Assembly (NCBI RefSeq): GCF_036099295.1
Contig: NZ_CP107976.1
Location: forward strand, 7,626,001 to 7,690,000
Length of the DNA stretch: 64,000 nt
Source: Streptomyces sp. NBC_00358
GTDB taxonomy: Bacteria > Actinomycetota > Actinomycetes > Streptomycetales > Streptomycetaceae
Reading direction: 5' to 3'
The translations under genes were made by a program, and so were the position numbers. The notes beneath the pieces are model-generated. The model had not been told where the DNA came from and did no database searches. It saw only the letters and a list, made by a program, of their open reading frames with translations. How positions within the stretch are numbered: the stretch's first letter is position 1; the number at the start of each line of letters is the position of its first letter. This document shows, in pieces, positions 26,136 through 34,304 of this stretch.

Positions 26136-27488
26136 ATGAGCAGAGCCGAACAGCCGTCCCGCAGAATCGTCCTGGCCGCCGCGGTCGCCGCGGCGGCGGT
26201 GGGGGCCGCGGGCCCGCCGGCCGCCGCCGCCCCGCACCGCCGGACCAGGGCGCCCGGCGGACTTGTCGACAACCGTGCCTGGACCTCGTACAGCGACTGG
26301 CGCGCCGGCAGCGCACGCGGCGCGCGGGCCGTACGGGGCGCGCGCCCCGGCCTGGTGATCGCCGCCCCTGCCGGTACCTCGGACTACACCGACCCGCACA
26401 CCGGCAGGACCGCCACCTGGGAGTACGCGACCTGGACCTCGCCGGTCCACCGGCTCGCCGTCCCCGCCACGGAGACCATCGCCTCCTGGAACGCGCACAC
26501 CCCGGCCGGCACCTGGCTCCAGGTCGAGCTGACCGGCACGTACTCCGACGGCACGGACACCCCCTGGTACGTGATGGGCCGCTGGGCCTCCGGCGACCAG
26601 GACATCAGGCGCACCTCCGTGGACGACCAGACCGACGGCCGCAGCACGATCTGGACGGACACCTTCTCCATCGACGACGCGGCCTCCGGCCTGCGCCTCG
26701 TCTCGTACCGGCTGCGCCTGACCCTCTACCGCACCCCGGGCACCAGGATCACGCCCACCGTGTGGAGGCTCGGCGCGATGGGTTCCGACATCCCGGACCG
26801 CTTCACCGTCCCGGCCTCGACCCCGGGTCTCGCCCAGGAGCTGAAGGTCCCGCGCTACTCGCAGGAGATCCACGCCGGCCAGTACCCCGAGTACGACAAC
26901 GGCGGCGAGGCCTGGTGCAGCCCCACCTCCTCGCAGATGATCATCGAGTACTGGGGACGCAGGCCCACGGCCGAGCAGCTCGCCTGGGTCGACCCGGCGT
27001 ACACGGACCCCCAGGTGTGCCTCGCGGCCCGCTCCACCTACGACTACCAGTACACCGGCTGCGGCAACTGGCCCTTCAACGCCGCCTACGCCTCGACGTA
27101 CAAGGACCTCCAGGGCGTGGTGACCCGGCTCGGCTCGCTCACCGATCTGGAGACGCTGATCGCCGCCGGAATCCCGGCCATAACGTCCCAGTCGTTCCTC
27201 AAGACCGAGCTGACGGGCGCGGGTTACGGCACCTCGGGCCACCTCATGACGGTCATAGGGTTCACCGCGGACGGCGACGTGATCGCCAACGACCCCGCGT
27301 CGCCCGGCGACGACGCGGTGCGCAGGGTCTACAAGCGCTCGGAGTGGGAGAACATCTGGCTGCGGACCAAGCGCTACAACGCCTCCGGGAAGGTCGTCTC
27401 CGGAACCGGCGGGGTCTGCTACCTGTACTTCCCGGCACATCTCTCGGCGCGGCAGCGCAAGGCGCTCGCGGCGGTGGGCGTCCGGTGA
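26136..27488 (+). CDS. Tat-exported C39-like cysteine peptidase
   Basis: A 450-aa exported protein. The N terminus has a twin-arginine signal (SRRIVLAAAVAAAAVGAAG, with Ala-rich cleavage region near residue 33). A beta-rich domain fills about residues 45-230, and a C-terminal peptidase_C39-type papain-like domain follows. The catalytic residues are visible: Cys261 in GGEAWCSPTSSQM, His369 in GTSGHLMTVIGF and Asp386 in IANDPAS. The role is probably extracellular proteolysis or peptide processing. The ATG at 26136 has GGGGG upstream. It is monocistronic, ending with a hairpin at 27551. Confidence 0.85.
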   Translation: MSRAEQPSRRIVLAAAVAAAAVGAAGPPAAAAPHRRTRAPGGLVDNRAWTSYSDWRAGSARGARAVRGARPGLVIAAPAGTSDYTDPHTGRTATWEYATWTSPVHRLAVPATETIASWNAHTPAGTWLQVELTGTYSDGTDTPWYVMGRWASGDQDIRRTSVDDQTDGRSTIWTDTFSIDDAASGLRLVSYRLRLTLYRTPGTRITPTVWRLGAMGSDIPDRFTVPASTPGLAQELKVPRYSQEIHAGQYPEYDNGGEAWCSPTSSQMIIEYWGRRPTAEQLAWVDPAYTDPQVCLAARSTYDYQYTGCGNWPFNAAYASTYKDLQGVVTRLGSLTDLETLIAAGIPAITSQSFLKTELTGAGYGTSGHLMTVIGFTADGDVIANDPASPGDDAVRRVYKRSEWENIWLRTKRYNASGKVVSGTGGVCYLYFPAHLSARQRKALAAVGVR

Positions 27489-27845
27489 TCCGCGTCCGGG
27501 TGATCCCCGGCGGATGATCCGCGTCCGGTGATCGGCTAGCGGTGTTCACGGGGCGGCCTCCGGGCGAAGGGGGCCGCCCGCCCGGCTTTCGGGCCATCCG
27601 GCTCTCCGGCCATCCGGTCGGCCGGCTCTCCGGCCGGGCACTCGGCCGACGGACCGCAGGCCTGTGACGAGACGCACACCGGGCGGGCGCCGCCGCGGAA
27701 TCCAGCGGGCCGCGCGGCCGGCCCACGCGTGGACGTGACCCAGCTCTCTACCGGTGCGGGCGGCTCCGGTGGCAAGGTGGTCGGGTCGGCGGGGAGCCGA
27801 CGGGAGGCGGGGGATTCCACCGCACCACGACGTCAGCGAGATGCC
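27489..27845. other. 357-bp intergenic stretch with repeats
   Basis: It holds a 14-bp direct repeat TGATCCGCGTCCGG (around 27486 and 27514), a terminator hairpin (27551-27579), and a duplicated GGCTCTCCGGCC (27600-27645). No coding frame is supported. The strong inverted and direct repeats suggest local duplication. Confidence 0.5.
27551..27579 (+). terminator. Terminator after C39 peptidase gene
   Basis: GGGCGGCC (27551-27558) pairs with GGCCGCCC (27572-27579). It stands 62 bp after the peptidase stop codon. There is no T-run, which is usual in Streptomyces. Confidence 0.55.
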
Positions 27846-27992
27846 ATGACCGCGAGCTCCGCCACCGCCCCTCGTCTTCGCGCCCGCACGGGCGGCCCCG
27901 GGAACGACGGTCCGAAGATCCTCGAACACGTCCTGGGCTGGGTCTTCGTCGTGGTCGTCGCGATGCTGGTGACGCGGCTCGGCCTGCTCTGA
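27846..27992 (+). CDS. Small single-pass membrane protein, 48 aa
   Basis: A short reading frame starting ATG at 27846 encodes a soluble N terminus (MTASSATAPRLRART) and a C-terminal membrane helix (HVLGWVFVVVVAMLVTRLGLL). The hydrophobic tail and GC-ending codons argue for a real gene. The ribosome binding site is weak (GCGAGAT). It lies upstream of the TetR gene in the same direction. The function is unknown. Confidence 0.5.
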   Translation: MTASSATAPRLRARTGGPGNDGPKILEHVLGWVFVVVVAMLVTRLGLL

Positions 27993-28094
27993 GCCCCCGG
28001 GGCGACAGAGGCGCCGATCGCACCCGAATGGGCGGTCGGCACGGTTCTGCCATACTGCGCATGTTCCGTCGGCAGTTGGAGACCAGGGCCGGAA

Positions 28095-28754
28095 TTGAAT
28101 AATAGTCAACAACGTGGCGTCGACCGCCCCCAGGCGCGGGGCACCGACCGCTCACTGGCGCGCCGCGCCGAACTCATCGCCATCGGACGGAAGTTGTTCG
28201 CCGACACGTCGTACGACGCGCTGTCGATGGACGACATCGCGCGGCAGGCGCATGTCGCCAAGGGGTTGATCTACTACTACTTCAAGTCCAAGCGCGGCTA
28301 TTACCTCGCCATCGTCGAGGACTCGGTCGCGGATCTGGTCTCCCGGGCCGCCGACGGTCTGGAGCTGCCTCCGGTGGAGCGGGTCCAGCGCACGATCGAC
28401 GGCTATCTCCGCTATGCCGAGCACAACCAGGCGGCGTACCGCACGATCATCACCGGCGGCGTGGGCTTCGACACCGAAGTGCAGGCGATACGCGAGGGTG
28501 TGCGCGAGGCCATCGTCGCGACGATCGCCGAAGGGGCGTACGGCAGGGGCAGGGTCGGTCCGTTGCCGCGCATGGCGCTGCTCGGCTGGCTGCACGGCGT
28601 GGAGGGGGCCACCCTCGACTGGATCGGCCACCCGGCGCTGCCGCGCGACACCATGCGCGAGCTGCTCGTGAAGATGCTGGGGGGCACGATGCGCGCGGTC
28701 GAGGAACTCGACCCCGCCTATGCGGCCCCGCCCGACGCCCGGCGGGACAACTGA
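28095..28754 (+). CDS. TetR-family transcriptional regulator
   Basis: A 219-aa regulator. The N-terminal DNA-binding domain spans about residues 22-70, with AIGRKLFADTSYDALSMDDIARQAHVAKGLIYYYFKSK broken by the usual turn (helices 2-3). The C-terminal ligand domain resembles TetR_C proteins acting on fatty acid or acyl-CoA genes. The frame begins with TTG at 28095 because no ATG or GTG lies in frame before the HTH. The ligand is unknown; the acyl-CoA dehydrogenase downstream is a possible target. Its stop lies only 4 bp from the -10 box of an opposing orphan promoter. Confidence 0.82.
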   Translation: MNNSQQRGVDRPQARGTDRSLARRAELIAIGRKLFADTSYDALSMDDIARQAHVAKGLIYYYFKSKRGYYLAIVEDSVADLVSRAADGLELPPVERVQRTIDGYLRYAEHNQAAYRTIITGGVGFDTEVQAIREGVREAIVATIAEGAYGRGRVGPLPRMALLGWLHGVEGATLDWIGHPALPRDTMRELLVKMLGGTMRAVEELDPAYAAPPDARRDN

Positions 28755-28758
28755 GGGA

Positions 28759-28799
28759 ACGGTATGAGGACTAGACCATTGTGTCAATGGTTCGGACCA
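28759..28799 (-). promoter_or_regulatory. Orphan chitinase-type direct-repeat promoter (copy B)
   Basis: Read on the minus strand: TGGTCCGAACCA (28799-28788), TTGACA -35 box (28787-28782), TGGTCTAGTCCT (28778-28767), then after 17 bp TACCGT as -10 (28764-28759). The layout and the second repeat are identical to copy A at 11814-11855. Transcription from it would run antisense into the end of the TetR gene; no chitinase gene is there. Confidence 0.7.
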
Positions 28800-29020
28800 G
28801 TCGCCCGTGTCCCCGACGCGTACGTGGCCGGCGTCCTCGGCCCGTGATCGTCCCGCGGTGCGAACGTGCCTCCGTTCGGGCGTACTCCGGGCGCCACGGC
28901 CGCTGGTCGGCGGGTTCCGTGATCCGGACCGGGAGCATCGGCCGGGCCAGGTGAGAGCCGGCGGCGCCGCTCCACCGGGGCGCGCGTTCGCCGGTGCGCC
29001 CGACAGGGAGGAGCATCGCC

Positions 29021-30193
29021 GTGCCCGATCGCACCCCGCGGCCGGTGGACCGTCGACCGCCCACGGACGAGGTCCGGGATCTGATCGCGCTCGTCCGTGA
29101 CATCGCACGGCGCGAGATCGCCCCGAAGGCGGCCGAGGAAGAGGACGCCGGGCGCTTTCCGCGCGAGGTCTTCGGACTGCTCTCGGCGTCCGGACTGCTG
29201 GGACTGCCGTACGACTCCGTCCTCGGCGGCGGCGGACAGCCGTACGAGGTCTACCTCCAGGTCCTCGAAGAGCTCGCCATGGCCCGCCTCACCGTGGGCC
29301 TCGGCGTCAGCGTCCACACCCTGGCCTGCCACGCCCTCGCGCACTACGGCACCGAGGCGCAGCGGGCCGAGTACCTGCCCGCGATGCTCGGCGGCGGCCT
29401 CCTCGGCGCGTACTGCCTCTCCGAGCCGTCCTCGGGTTCCGACGCCGCCTCCCTGCGGACGAGGGCGGTGCGGCAGGGGGACGACTGGGTGATCACCGGC
29501 ACCAAGGCGTGGACCACGCACGCCGGGGTGGCCGACTTCTGCACCGTGTTCGCGCGCACCGGCGGCGAGGGCTCGCACGGCATCATGGCCTTCCTGGTGC
29601 CGGGCGACGCCGAGGGGCTGAGCGCGGCGCCGCCCGAGAGGAAGATGGGCCTGAAGGGGTCACCGACCGCGCAGGTCCACTTCGACGGGGTGCGGGTCGC
29701 CGACGGCCGGCGCCTCGGCGAGGAGGGCCAGGGGTTCGCGATCGCGCTGTCGGCGCTCGACTCCGGGAGGCTCGGGATCGCGGCCTGCGCGACCGGCCTG
29801 GCCCGGGCCGCGCTGGACGAGGCCGTCGCCCACGCCACCGCCCGACGCCAGTTCGGGCGGCCGGTCGCGGACTTCCAGGGGCTGCGCTTCCTGATCGCGG
29901 ACATGGCCACCCGGGTCGAGGCCGGCCGGGCGCTCTGCCTGGCCGCGGCACGGCTGCGCGACGCGGGGCGTCCCTTCTCGAAGCAGGCGGCCATGGCCAA
30001 ACTGCTGTGCACGGACGGCGCGATGGCGGTCACCACGGACGCGGTCCAGGTCCTCGGCGGGTACGGGTACACCGCCGACTTCCCGGCGGAGCGGTACCTG
30101 CGGGAGGCGAAGGCTCTCCAGATCGTCGAGGGCACCAACCAGATCCAGCGCATGGTCATCGCACGCCACCTCCTGGGGCCCGAGTCGCGCTGA
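29021..30193 (+). CDS. Acyl-CoA dehydrogenase
   Basis: A 390-aa FAD-dependent acyl-CoA dehydrogenase catalysing alpha,beta-oxidation of an acyl-CoA with electrons passed to ETF. The three domains are recognisable: helical N terminus, beta domain with YCLSEPSSGSDAASL and WVITGTKAWTTHAGVADF, and helical C terminus with ARRQFGRPVADFQGLRF. The catalytic base is Glu370 in QIVEGTNQIQR. The GTG start at 29021 follows GGGAGGAG. The length is family-normal. The substrate chain type is not determined. Confidence 0.9.
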   Translation: MPDRTPRPVDRRPPTDEVRDLIALVRDIARREIAPKAAEEEDAGRFPREVFGLLSASGLLGLPYDSVLGGGGQPYEVYLQVLEELAMARLTVGLGVSVHTLACHALAHYGTEAQRAEYLPAMLGGGLLGAYCLSEPSSGSDAASLRTRAVRQGDDWVITGTKAWTTHAGVADFCTVFARTGGEGSHGIMAFLVPGDAEGLSAAPPERKMGLKGSPTAQVHFDGVRVADGRRLGEEGQGFAIALSALDSGRLGIAACATGLARAALDEAVAHATARRQFGRPVADFQGLRFLIADMATRVEAGRALCLAAARLRDAGRPFSKQAAMAKLLCTDGAMAVTTDAVQVLGGYGYTADFPAERYLREAKALQIVEGTNQIQRMVIARHLLGPESR

Positions 30194-30218
30194 TCCGCCG
30201 GGGACCACGGGACCGCCC

Positions 30219-30611
30219 TCAGCCGCGTGCGTCCCGGTGCGCGCCGAACTCGCCCTGCGGGTCCGCGCTCACGCCGAACTCGTTGCGCGGGTCCCGGGAC
30301 ACGTTGGACGGCCCCTCGCCGCGCCGGTCCCGGACCGGGACGAACCGCGGCTCGCCCCGCGGGTCCGCGACCGCGCCGAACTGCCCGTACCCGTACATCA
30401 CCGAGGGCGCCGCCAGTCGTGCCCACTCGGGGTCGTGGCGGCCCGGGAGCGTGCGGCCGTGATCGGCCCAGGCGCGCATCAGGGCGCGGTAGATGGGCGG
30501 ATCCTGGACCGGCGGGGGTGGCGGTGGCGGCGGTGCCCAGAGAACCGATTCCGCCGGAGCCGGGACGAGGATCCGGCGGCGGCGCCCGGTAACGGAAGGT
30601 GTGGGGCTCAT
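30219..30611 (-). CDS. Hypothetical protein, Pro-rich N terminus
   Basis: A 130-aa protein of unknown function. It has a basic N terminus, a run of prolines (about residues 28-34), then a conserved-looking segment IYRALMRAWADHGRTLPGRHDPEWARLAAP, followed by a low-complexity tail rich in Arg, Asp and Gly. The central segment is unlike frame-shadow sequence and suggests a real gene. The start codon is weakly supported. It is divergent from the next gene and converges on the acyl-CoA dehydrogenase. Confidence 0.6.
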   Translation of the reverse strand: MSPTPSVTGRRRRILVPAPAESVLWAPPPPPPPPVQDPPIYRALMRAWADHGRTLPGRHDPEWARLAAPSVMYGYGQFGAVADPRGEPRFVPVRDRRGEGPSNVSRDPRNEFGVSADPQGEFGAHRDARG

Positions 30612-30799
30612 ACCGGGGCAACGTCCGGGCGGGCGGACAGGTCACCCGCCCCTGGAATCGGGCGTGCGTTCGCGACGGCCCCCCTGAGAGGTCCGCGCTG
30701 TCTGGTCCTCCGTCCCCATCTGACGTACCGTCAATCGGGCCGCCGGGGGCCGTACCCTTCCGGGCGACGTCAACTGCCGTGCTCCCTGGGAGGCTTGAC

Positions 30800-31912
30800 G
30801 TGACCGACGACCGCCCCGTCCCCCTCGACGAGTACCCCGTGCACCAGGTCCCGCTGTCCATGAAGCATGTCGCCGGCGGCGACCGGAACGCCTACGACCG
30901 CTGCATCTTCCACGTCCTGGACCACCGGGGCCGGGCCCTGCTGATCCTCGGCCTCGGCGTCTATCCGAATGTCGGTGTGATCGACGCGTACGCCACCCTG
31001 CGCCTCGGCGACGCGCTGCACGCGGTCCGGGCGTCCGACGCGCTCGGCGACGACCGGATGAACCTGGCCGTGGGACCCCTGCGGATCACCGTCGAGGAAC
31101 CGCTGCGCCGGTTCAGGCTCCGTTCGGACGACGACTCACTGGCGTACGACATCACCTGGACCGCGGACTTCCCGGCCCTCTGGGAGCCGCACCACGTCCA
31201 GCGGCGCGGCGGCCGGCTCACTCTGGAGGGCCGGCGCTTCGTGCAGGCGGGCGCCGTCGAGGGCGTCATCCGCGTCGGAGGCCACGAGATGACCGTCGGC
31301 CCGGGGGAGTGGACCGGCACCCGCGACCGAAGCTGGGGGGTACGCCCGATTCCGGGGGAGGAGGGCGGCCGACTCGCCGCCGAGAACCCGGCCGAGGGCT
31401 TCCACTGGATCTGGTGCCCGGTGCGCTTCGAGGACCGCTTCCTGATGGTCGTCGTCCAGGAGGACGCCGACGGATACCGCTCCCTCAACGACGCGATCCT
31501 GGTGCGCGACGGCGAACGCGACCTCCAACTCGGCTGGCCCCAGGCCGACATCACCTACCGTCCCGGCACCCGGCAGCCCGTCTCGGCCGTCCTGCACCTC
31601 ACCCGCCCGGCGGACCGCAAGCCGCTGGAACTGGAGGTGGAGGTGCTGGCCTCGTCGCCCCTCGCGGTCGGCGCGGGGTATCCGCCGGCCGACGACTGGC
31701 AGCACGGCACCTGGCGCGGGCGCGGCTGGACCGACCGCCGCGTCCACGACCTCTCCGATCCGGCCGCCCACCGGCTCGCCGGCTACGGGGTGACCGACCA
31801 CTCCGCCCGCTTCACCCTCGACGGGCAGGTCGGCTACGGGATCTTCGAGCACGGCTCGTTCGGCCGCCACGACCCGAGCGGCTTCACCGGCTTCGACTCG
31901 GTCGCGCCCTGA
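30800..31912 (+). CDS. Uncharacterised protein paired with a phosphotransferase
   Basis: A 370-aa soluble protein, mostly beta, with no signal peptide. Features include FHVLDHRGRALLILGLGVYPNVGVIDAY, RRGGRLTLEGRRFVQAGAVEG, ENPAEGFHWIWCPVRFEDRF and a C-terminal HDLSDPAAHRLAGYGVTDHSARF. The pattern suggests an AttH/CrtC-like (lipocalin-type) double domain, but I do not recognise the family with certainty. The GTG start at 30800 has GGGAGG upstream. It is 13 bp from the APH-fold gene that follows; the two probably act together, perhaps on a lipid or steroid. Confidence 0.75.
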   Translation: MTDDRPVPLDEYPVHQVPLSMKHVAGGDRNAYDRCIFHVLDHRGRALLILGLGVYPNVGVIDAYATLRLGDALHAVRASDALGDDRMNLAVGPLRITVEEPLRRFRLRSDDDSLAYDITWTADFPALWEPHHVQRRGGRLTLEGRRFVQAGAVEGVIRVGGHEMTVGPGEWTGTRDRSWGVRPIPGEEGGRLAAENPAEGFHWIWCPVRFEDRFLMVVVQEDADGYRSLNDAILVRDGERDLQLGWPQADITYRPGTRQPVSAVLHLTRPADRKPLELEVEVLASSPLAVGAGYPPADDWQHGTWRGRGWTDRRVHDLSDPAAHRLAGYGVTDHSARFTLDGQVGYGIFEHGSFGRHDPSGFTGFDSVAP

Positions 31913-31925
31913 GAGGAGTGGGGAG

Positions 31926-33038
31926 ATGGCCACGGCACCCCGCCCGCGGACGACCACCCGCGACCCGCAGGACCTCGCGCGCAGGCTGACCGCCTGGCTC
32001 GACACCCGCCTGCCGGGCGCCGAAGCGGTGAACGTGACCGTCCCCGAGTCCAACGGCATGTCCAGCGAGACCCTGCTGTTCGACATCGAACACCCCGAAC
32101 CACCGCTGAGGGCCTGCGCGTTGAGGCTCGCGGCGGACCCGGGCGCGTACACCGTGTTCCCCGTCTACGACATGGTGCGGCAGTACCGCACCATGCGTCT
32201 GGTCGCAGAGCGCAGCGATCTGCCGGTGCCGCGCGTGCGCTGGCTGGAGGAGGACCCCGGGCCGCTCGGGGCGCCGTTCTTCGTGATGGAACGGGTCGCC
32301 GGGCGCGTCCCCCCTGACGTCATGCCCTATACGTACGAGGGCAATTGGCTGCACGCGGCGAGTGACCTCGAACGCGAGCACCTGGAGGCGGCCTCGATCG
32401 CGCTCCTCGCCCGGCTGCACGACCAAGTCCCGCCGAAGGAGGCGGACTTCCTCGCCCTGCCCGGGGACGGCAGTCCGCTGCGCAGGCATGTCACGGCCCA
32501 ACGCGCCTACTACGCCTGGGTGACCGACGGACGGTCGCGTTCACCGCTCATCGAGAGCGCGTTCGACCGGCTGGAGGCCATGTGGCCGCGCGACGAGGGC
32601 GCGGCGGTGCTCAACTGGGGCGACGCGCGCATCGGGAACGTCGTCTACGACGGCTTCGACCCCGTCGCGGTGCTCGACTGGGAGATGGCGGCACCGGCCC
32701 CGCGCGAGGTCGACCTCGGCTGGACCGTCTACCTGCACCGCTTCTTCCAGGACCTGACCGTGGGCTTCGGGCAGCCGGGGCTGCCCGGCTTCCTGCGCCG
32801 CGACCGCGTCGAGGCCCGCTACGCCCGTCTCACCGGACGCACCCCGCGCGACATGGACTTCTACACGCTGTACGCGGCCCTGCGGCACGCGATCGTCATG
32901 CTGCGCATCGCCTACCGCCAGGCGCACTTCGGCGAACTGACCGTCCCTCCGGACCCGGACACACTGATCCTGCACCACGGCAGCCTGCGGGCCATGGTGC
33001 AGGGCAGCTACTGGACCGAACCGGGCGTCGCCCGCTGA
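31926..33038 (+). CDS. APH-fold phosphotransferase family protein
   Basis: A 370-aa small-molecule kinase of the aminoglycoside-phosphotransferase fold, closest in style to the ACAD10/11-like kinases rather than to resistance enzymes. The catalytic loop reads LNWGDARIGN (usual form LxHGDxxxxN, so His is replaced by Trp but the catalytic Asp and metal Asn remain). The metal-binding DxE is VAVLDWEMA. The N lobe has FFVMERVAGRVPPDV. Coupling to the preceding uncharacterised gene and nearness of an acyl-CoA dehydrogenase suggest a catabolic role. Confidence 0.8.
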   Translation: MATAPRPRTTTRDPQDLARRLTAWLDTRLPGAEAVNVTVPESNGMSSETLLFDIEHPEPPLRACALRLAADPGAYTVFPVYDMVRQYRTMRLVAERSDLPVPRVRWLEEDPGPLGAPFFVMERVAGRVPPDVMPYTYEGNWLHAASDLEREHLEAASIALLARLHDQVPPKEADFLALPGDGSPLRRHVTAQRAYYAWVTDGRSRSPLIESAFDRLEAMWPRDEGAAVLNWGDARIGNVVYDGFDPVAVLDWEMAAPAPREVDLGWTVYLHRFFQDLTVGFGQPGLPGFLRRDRVEARYARLTGRTPRDMDFYTLYAALRHAIVMLRIAYRQAHFGELTVPPDPDTLILHHGSLRAMVQGSYWTEPGVAR

Positions 33039-33051
33039 GCGGGCCGACCGG

Positions 33052-33486
33052 TCAGGCGGCGCGCCGCATCTCGGGGACGCGCATCGGGCGCGAACCCTGC
33101 CCGCCCACGTGGGAGAACGGCTGCGTACGCCAGTCGAGGCCCTGCGGAAGCGTCAGCAGCAGCGCGGTGTCCTGCTCCTGGGGTTCCGCGGTCTCGTCCG
33201 CGGGCCGCGCGTCGGCGGCCGTGCGGCCCGTGCCCGAGCAGACCGTGAGCCCGAACGGGTTCCACGGGGAGGCGCACAGCGCGTGCTCCGGCAGCACTTC
33301 CTCGTCCGCCAGCAGCGCGATCGGCTGCGCGCAGTCCGGGCAGATCACCCGGAACATCTCGAAGGTGTCGTACGCGTCGAACTCATCGCCGTCCAGGGCG
33401 TCGGATTCGACACCCTCCGGCTCGGGTTCGAGAACGGACTGCTGCCGCTTGGGCGCGGTACGACCAGGGCGCTTAAGACTCTGCAT
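33052..33486 (-). CDS. Conserved hypothetical protein with Cys pair
   Basis: A 144-aa protein of unknown function. The N terminus is basic, followed by an acidic stretch, then FRVICPDCAQPIALLADEEVLPEHALCASPWNPFGLTVCSGTG, which contains a CPDC knuckle and two further cysteines and may bind zinc. The rest is low-complexity. The ATG at 33486 follows GGGAGAA. It converges on the phosphotransferase gene with only 13 bp between stops. Confidence 0.72.
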   Translation of the reverse strand: MQSLKRPGRTAPKRQQSVLEPEPEGVESDALDGDEFDAYDTFEMFRVICPDCAQPIALLADEEVLPEHALCASPWNPFGLTVCSGTGRTAADARPADETAEPQEQDTALLLTLPQGLDWRTQPFSHVGGQGSRPMRVPEMRRAA

Positions 33487-33754
33487 GGGATTCTCCCCCT
33501 CGGGTGGGCCGACAAGGCGCTGCGACCTCGACCACAGCAAGCACTTCCCGTCCCGTCTCTGCGGTAATCACGTGAACATCACGGACCCGGTTGCATCCAT
33601 GTGTCGTTCGTCACATGCCGCCCGCAGGTGCCTGGCCCGGTGGAATTTCTCCGCCGGGTGGCGCGCGACTGACTCTAAGCCACATCACAAAGCGGGTATG
33701 ACCTGCGCCGCTGAGGTATCCCGCGGGATCAACGGCCCTGTAGGTTCTTGCGCC

Positions 33755-34195
33755 ATGGAGGAGCTGGACCGACAGATCGTGCAGCTGCTCGTCGAAGACG
33801 GGCGGATGAGTTACACCGACCTGGGCAAGGCCACGGGCCTGTCCACGTCCGCCGTGCACCAGCGGGTGCGCCGGCTGGAGCAGCGCGGGGTCATCCGGGG
33901 CTATGCCGCGGTCGTGGACCCGGAGGCCGTCGGGCTGCCACTGACGGCCTTCATCTCGGTGAAGCCGTTCGACCCCAGCGCCCCCGACGACATCGCCGAA
34001 CGCCTCGCGGGTGTCCCGGAGATCGAGGCCTGCCACAGCGTCGCGGGCGACGAGAACTACATCCTCAAGGTACGGGTCTCCACCCCGCACGAACTCGAGG
34101 AACTCCTCGGGAGGCTGCGGGCCCTCGCGGGCGTGTCGACGCGGACCACGGTCGTCCTGTCGACGCCGTACGAGTCCCGCCCACCCCGCATCTGA
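33755..34195 (+). CDS. Lrp/AsnC-family transcriptional regulator
   Basis: A 146-aa feast/famine regulator. The N-terminal winged helix is LDRQIVQLLVEDGRMSYTDLGKATGLSTSAVHQRVRRLEQRGVI, and the C-terminal RAM domain (about 65-146) includes IEACHSVAGDENYILKVRV. Such proteins bind amino acids and control transport or metabolism genes. The putative -10 box TAGGTT ends 8 bp before the ATG at 33755 and there is no clear ribosome binding site, so the mRNA may be leaderless. The downstream amidohydrolase gene is a possible target. Confidence 0.87.
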   Translation: MEELDRQIVQLLVEDGRMSYTDLGKATGLSTSAVHQRVRRLEQRGVIRGYAAVVDPEAVGLPLTAFISVKPFDPSAPDDIAERLAGVPEIEACHSVAGDENYILKVRVSTPHELEELLGRLRALAGVSTRTTVVLSTPYESRPPRI

Positions 34196-34304
34196 CCGAC
34201 AGGCCCACCCGCCGTCCGCGTGCCGGGCCGAGCGGACGCGGGGCGGCGCCGCGCCGACCCCACCCGGGCGACGGCCGGCCGCCCACAGGCGCGAGACTGT
34301 TCCC

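Noticed and set aside
31926..33038. Aminoglycoside resistance gene
   Set aside because: The APH fold is shared by many kinases; the altered catalytic loop and the partner gene argue for metabolism, not resistance.
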